DNA of 64,000 bases, taken from positions 10,527,501 to 10,591,500 of the forward strand of contig NW_026262690.1 of NCBI RefSeq assembly GCF_021869535.1. The letters are read 5' to 3'. A model generated the notes under the pieces. That model did not search any database and was not told the DNA's origin. It saw only the letters and a program-made list of their open reading frames with translations. This DNA is from Mytilus californianus (Eukaryota; Mollusca; Bivalvia; Mytilida; Mytilidae). The position numbers and the translations under genes are program-made. Position 1 is the first letter of the stretch; each line of letters starts with the position of its first letter. This document shows, piece after piece, positions 58,672-64,000 of the stretch.

Positions 58672-61600
58672 ATTATCTTGATCTTGATGTTTCAATTTTT
58701 TTCTAACGGTCATTCGGATATACCTGTTAACAAAGTCGCCAAATTTTTTGTTTCTGATTTTTTTCGTATATTCTACGAGTTTGAAGAGTCTACTGGAATT
58801 AATGATAAAAACTCGTCAATAATCAATGTTTATTGTAAAACTTGTACATGTATACTATATATTGTTTTCATTAAGATTTGTTTTGAAAAAATCAACAACT
58901 AAAAATTTGGCCATATCAGCTTGAATTTGTTTATAAATTATTGTCTGAAACCTAAAGTTTACATTTTTGATGTTCATTGGCAAAACCTTTTGCTAGAAGT
59001 ACTGATCAATTTTTCATCAAATTTTGTCAATATTTTCGACGTTTATTGAGACTTTCATCGCAATAGAAAAACTTGTTTGTATTCGAAATTGCTTTTGCAT
59101 GTGATTTGTTGTACGTGACCACTAGTTTTTCGTCAATATTTTCAACAAAAATAATTCACAACTCACAATGCTGGTATATAAGGTAGAATATGTGTACAGT
59201 TGTTTGTCTTGATCTTTATGTTTCCATAAAAACTAATGGTAACTCGGAAGCCTCTGTTAAAAAAGTCGGACAACAATTTCTGCGTCAAATTTTGTGAGTA
59301 TATTCGACGAGTTTGAAGAGTCTACTGGAATTAATAATACAAAATGGTCAATAATTGTATATTGCCTAAGCAAGAATCAATTTATAATAGAAAAAAGTAT
59401 ACTCCTTTTTATTTTTTGATATTTGTTTTGAAAAAATCAACAACTAAAAATTTGGTCATATCAGCTTAAATTTGTTTATAAATTATTGTCTGAAACTTAA
59501 AGTTTACATTTTTGATGTTCATTGGCAAACCTTTTGCTAGAAGTACGGATCAATTTTTCATCAAATTTTGTCAATATTTTCGACGTTTATTGAGAATTTC
59601 ATCGCAATAAAAAAACTTGTTTGTATTCGAAATTGCTTTTGCATGTGATTTGTTTTACGTGACCACTAGTTTTTCGTCAATATTTTCAACAAAAATAATT
59701 CACAACTCACAATGCTGGTATATAAGGTAGAATATGTGTACAGTTGTTTGTCTTGATCTTTATGTTTCCATAAAAACTAATGGTAAATCGGAAGCATCTG
59801 TTAAAAAAGTCGGACAACAATTTCTGCGTCAAATTTTGTGAGTATATTCGACGAGTTTGAAGAGTCTACTGGAATTAATAATACAAAATGGTCAATAATT
59901 GTATATTGCCTAAGCAAGAATCAATTTATAATAGAAAAAAGTATACTATTTATTATTTTCATTGAGATTTATTGCAAAACTAATCACTAACTAAGAATAA
60001 AGTTATATTTGCTCGAATATGTTTACAACTTATTGTCTGAAATATCAAGTTAACATTTTAATGTTGATTGGAAACACCTTTAATTAAAGCGCTGATCCAT
60101 TGTTTGTAAATTTTGTCACTAGTTTCGATTTTTTTTTAAAGACTTTCCTCACCATATAAAAACGTTTTTTTATTCGAAATTGCTTGTGCATGTGATTGTT
60201 TTACGTGACCACTTATGTTAGGTCAACATTTTCAACAAAGATAATTTACACCTCACAACGCAGTTATATTAGGTAGAATATTTGTACAGTTGATTATCTT
60301 GATCTTGATGCTTCCATTTTTTTTCTAACGGTCATTCGGATATACCTGTTAAAAAAGTTGCCCAAATTTTTGTCTTAGATTTTGTTCGTATATTCGACGA
60401 GTTTGAAGATTTTCCTGGAATTAATGATAAAAACTCGTCAATAATTGTGTTTTGCTTATGAAAGCCATCACTGTTTATTGTAAAACTTGTATACTATATA
60501 TTGTTTTAATTAAGATTTGTTTTGAAAAAAACAACAACTAAGAATTTGGTTAAATCAGCTTGGATTTGTATATAAATTATTGTCTGAAACTTAAAGTTTA
60601 CATTTTTGATGTTCTTTGGCAAAACCTTTTGCTAAAAGTGCTGATCAATTTTTCATCAAATTTTGTCAATATTTTCGACGTTTATTGAGACTTTCCTCGC
60701 AATAGAAAAACGTGTTTGTATTCGAAATTGCTTTTGTTTGTGATTTGTTTTACGTGACCACTAATTTTTCGTCAATATTTTTAACAAAAATAAATCACAA
60801 CTCACAATGCTGGTATATAAGGTAGAATATGTGTACAGTTGTTTGTCTTGATCTTTAAGTTTGCATAAAATCTAATGGTAACTCGGAAGCATCTTTTAAA
60901 AAAGTCGGAAAACAATTTCTGCGTCAAATGTTGTGAGTATATTCGACGAGTTTGAAGAGTCTACTGGAATTAATAATACAAAATGGTCAATAATTGTATA
61001 TTACTCAAGCAAGCATCAATTGATAATAGAAAAAAAGTAAACTATATGTTATTTTTATTGAGATTTATTGCAAAACTAATCACTAACTAAGAATGCAGTT
61101 ATATTTGCCCGAATATGTTTACAACTTATTGTCTGAAATATCAAGTTAACATTTTAATGTTCATTGGAAATACCTTTTCATAAAAGCGCTGATCCATTGT
61201 TTGTAAATTTTGTCACTAAGTTTCGATTTTTTTTAGACTTTCCTCAACATAGAAAAACGTTCTTTTATTCGAAATTGCTTATGCATGTGATTGTTTTACG
61301 TGACAACTTATTTTAGGTCAATATTTTCAACAAAGATAATTTACACATCACAACGCAGTTATTTCAGATAGAATATTTGTACAGTTGATTATCTTGATCT
61401 TGATGTTTCTATTTTTTTCTAACGGTCATTCGGATATACCTGTTAACAAAGTCGCCAAATTTTTTGTTTCTGATTCTTTTCGTATATTCTACGAGTTTGA
61501 AGAGTCTACTGGAATTAATGATAAAAACTCGTCAATAATCAATGTTTATTGTAAAACTTGTACATGTATACTATATATTGTTTTCATTAAGATTTGTTTT

Positions 61601-64000
61601 GAAAAAATCAACAACTAAAAATTTGGTCATATCAGCTTGAATTTGTTTATAAATTATTGTCTGAAACCTAAAGTTTACATTTTTGATGTTCATTGGCAAA
61701 ACCTTTTGCTAGAAGTACTGATCAATTTTTCATCAAATTTTGTCAATATTTTCGACGTTTATTGAGACTTTCATCGCAATAGAAAAACTTGTTTGTATTC
61801 GAAATTGCTTTTGCATGTGATTTGTTTTACGTGACCACTAGTTTTTCGTCAATATTTTCGACAAAAATAATTCACAACTCACAATGCTGGTATATAAGGT
61901 AGAATATGTGTACAGTTGTTTGTCTTGATCTTTATGTTTCCATAAAAACTAATGGTAACTCGGAAGCCTCTGTTAAAAAAGTCGGACAACAATTTCTGCG
62001 TCAAATTTTGTGAGTATATTCGACGAGTTTGAAGAGTCTACTGGAATTAATAATACAAAATGGTCAATAATTGTATATTGCCTAAGCAAGAATCAATTTA
62101 TAATAGAAAAAAGTATACTATTTATTATTTTCATTGAGATTTGTTTTGAAAAAATCAACAACTAAAAATTTGGTCATATCAGCTTAAATTTGTTTATAAA
62201 TTATTGTCTGAAACTTAAAGTTTACATTTTTGATGTTCATTGGCAAACCTTTTGCTAGAAGTACTGATCAATTTTTCATCAAATTTTGTCAATATTTTCG
62301 ACGTTTATTGAGAATTTCCTCGCAATAAAAAAACTTGTTTGTATTCGAAATTGCTTTTGCATGTGATTTGTTTTACGTGACCACTAGTTTTTCGTCAATA
62401 TTTTCAACAAAAATAATTCACAACTCACAATGCTGGTATATAAGGTAGAATATGTCTACAGTTGTTTGTCTTGATCTTTATGTTTGCAAAAAATATAATG
62501 GTAACTCGGAAGCATCTTTTAAAAAAGTCGGACAACAATTTCTGCCTCAAAGTGTGTGAGTATATTCGACGAGTTGGAAGAGTCTACTGGAATAAATAAT
62601 ACAAAATGGTCAATAATTGTATATTCCTCAAGCAAGCATCAATTGATAATAGAAAAAGTATACTATATATTATTTTCATTGAGATTTATTGCAAAACTAA
62701 TCACTAACTAAGAATGCAGTGATATTTTCTCGAATATGTTTACAACTTATTGTCTGAAATATCAAGTTAACATTTTAATGTTCATTGGAAATACCTTTTC
62801 ATAAAAGCGCTGATCCATTGATTGTAAATTTTGTCACTAAGTTTCGATTTTTTTTAGACTTTCCTCAACATAGAAAAACGTTCTTTTATTCGAAATTGCT
62901 TATGCATGTGATTGTTTTACGTGACAACTTATTTTAGGTCAATATTTTCAACCAAGATAATTTACACATCACAACGCAGTTATTTCAGATAGAATATTTG
63001 TACAGTTGATTATCTTGATCTTGATGTTTCTATTTTTTTCTAACGGTCATTCGGATATACCTGTTAACAAAGTCGCCAAATTTTTTGTTTCTGATTTTTT
63101 TCGTATATTCTACGAGTTTGAAGAGTCTACTGGAATTAATGATAAAAACTCGTTAATAATCAATGTTTATTGTAAAACTTGTACATGTATACTATATATT
63201 GTTTTCATTAAGATTTGTTTTGAAAAAATCAACAACTAAAAATTTGGTCATATCAGCTTGAATTTGTTTATAAATTATTGTCTGAAACCTAAAGTTTACT
63301 TTTTTGATGTTCATTGGCAAAACCTTTTGCTAGAAGTACTGATCAATTTTTCATCAAATTTTGTCAATATTTTCGACGTTTATTGAGACTTTCATCGCAA
63401 TAGAAAAACTTGTTTGTATTCGAAATTGCTTTTGCATGTGATTTGTTTTACGTGACCACTAGTTTTTCGTCAATATTTTCAACAAAAATAATTCACAACT
63501 CACAATGATGGTATATAAGGTAGAATATGTGTACAGTTGTTTGTCTTGATCTTTAAGTTTGCATAAAATCTAATGGTAACTCGGAAGCATCTTTTAAAAA
63601 AGTCGGAAAACAATTTCTGCGTCAAATGTTGTGAGTATATTCGACGAGTTTGAAGAGTCTACTGGAATTAATAATACAAAATGGTCAATAATTGTATATT
63701 ACTCAAGCAAGCATCAATTGATAATAGAAAAAAAGTAAACTATATGTTATTTTTATTGAGATTTATTGCAAAACTAATCACTAACTAAGAATGCAGTTAT
63801 ATTTGCCCGAATATGTTTACAACTTATTGTCTGAAATATCAAGTTAACATTTTAATGTTCATTGGAAATACCTTTTCATAAAAGCGCTGATCCATTGTTT
63901 GTAAATTTTGTCACTAAGTTTCGATTTTTTTTAGACTTTCCTCAACATAGAAAAACGTTCTTTTATTCGAAATTGCTTATGCATGTGATTGTTTTACGTG
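58672..64000 (+). repeat. ~2.71-kb higher-order unit, two copies
   Basis: Five consecutive monomers (A, B/A hybrid, B, A, variant B) repeat as a block. Equivalent points recur at 58672/61388, 59750/62453, 60296/63009 and 60843/63541, spacing 2698-2716 bp. The hybrid switches from B to A sequence at ATTTGTTTTGAAAAAATC (59430, 62140). The variant B carries TCTTTAAGTTTGCATAAAAT and TCAAATGTTGTGAG in both blocks. The second copy is cut by the window edge. Confidence 0.85.

Larger units (their letters stand above)
49117..64000 (+). repeat. Satellite array, ~540-bp monomers in A/B dimers
   Basis: Tandem array running off the right edge. Type A monomers begin ATTATCTTGATCTTGATG (starts near 50520, 51871, 52411, 53494, 54591, 55686, 57592, 58672, 60296, 61388, 63009). 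Type B begin TTTGTCTTGATCTTTATG. A and B are diverged relatives, sharing TTCGACGAGTTTGAAGA and TTTTACGTGACCAC. Normal A-to-A spacing is 1080-1097 bp. The A at 51871 is followed directly by another A after 540 bp. Each B start is preceded by a TATATAAGGTAGAATATG box, TATA-like. Copies on the left are more diverged than those on the right. Interrupted at 51057-51318 and 56232-57511. No gene content. Confidence 0.95.

Noticed and set aside
50518..63239. Recurrent 77-90 codon frames (MIILILMF...) in type A satellite monomers, possibly a satellite-encoded peptide
   Set aside because: The frame is lost in several equally good monomers by one-base changes in T runs (52411) or a TAA (51871, 57592), and the C-terminal half shifts between copies. 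Shared sequence alone explains the recurrence.

Overview
This is an A+T-rich, gene-poor stretch of an animal nuclear genome. It is probably from a marine bivalve, and a mussel-like (Mytilus-type) genome is my best guess. That rests on dispersed repeats I recognise as typical of mussels, on abundant Penelope-like and L1-like retroelements, on a spliced GT31 glycosyltransferase exon, and on a long satellite array. Nothing looks bacterial or viral. The species is inferred, not shown.

Layout. 0-3 kb: a retroelement tail, a broken Mutator-like transposase exon (minus strand) and the 3' end of a non-LTR element ending in an ATT-rich tail. 5.6-7.9 kb: a heavily decayed non-LTR element. 8.3-10.4 kb: a DNA element bounded by TGTAGGACTC inverted ends with mirrored minisatellites, carrying a 5'-truncated reverse transcriptase (RT) copy. 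10.7-11.1 kb: a fold-back element. 11.2-14.6 kb: a degenerate RT, then a 5'-truncated L1-like ORF2 with poly(A). 14.6-25 kb: mostly non-coding, with a 159-bp palindrome and retroelement tails. 25.2-26.6 kb: a Penelope/Naiad-like RT with its 3' UTR. 27.97-28.95 kb: the only convincing host gene segment, a beta-1,3-galactosyltransferase-like exon. 30-32 kb: repeats. 32.6-36.2 kb: two Penelope-like elements head to head, one split by another RT copy, with a near-perfect hairpin at the junction. 39.7-47.9 kb: an L1-like ORF2 split by a 3.8-kb Naiad-like element and again by a 556-bp RT copy with an 8-bp target duplication. 49.1-64 kb: a satellite of ~540-bp monomers in an A/B dimer (~1.09 kb) and, on the right, a ~2.71-kb five-monomer higher-order unit. 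One fold-back element and one non-LTR element interrupt it.

Most interesting: the Naiad-like element at 40645-44470 (minus) has its nuclease remnant N-terminal to the RT. Four TGA codons interrupt its reading frames. One is exactly where two sibling RT copies in this window have cysteine (PMGTN-C), and another begins an x-D-C motif. Its 3' UTR holds a structure fitting a form-2 SECIS element (41702-41759), and the related 3' UTR at 9368-9432 holds a second one. This suggests retrotransposon-encoded selenoproteins, seen here as decayed copies. The Cys-encoding sibling family shows no SECIS that I could find.

Almost all coding-like sequence here is retroelement-derived and broken. The nesting order can be read: L1-like first, then the Naiad-like element and a small RT copy inserted into it; Penelope-like first, then an RT copy inserted into it.
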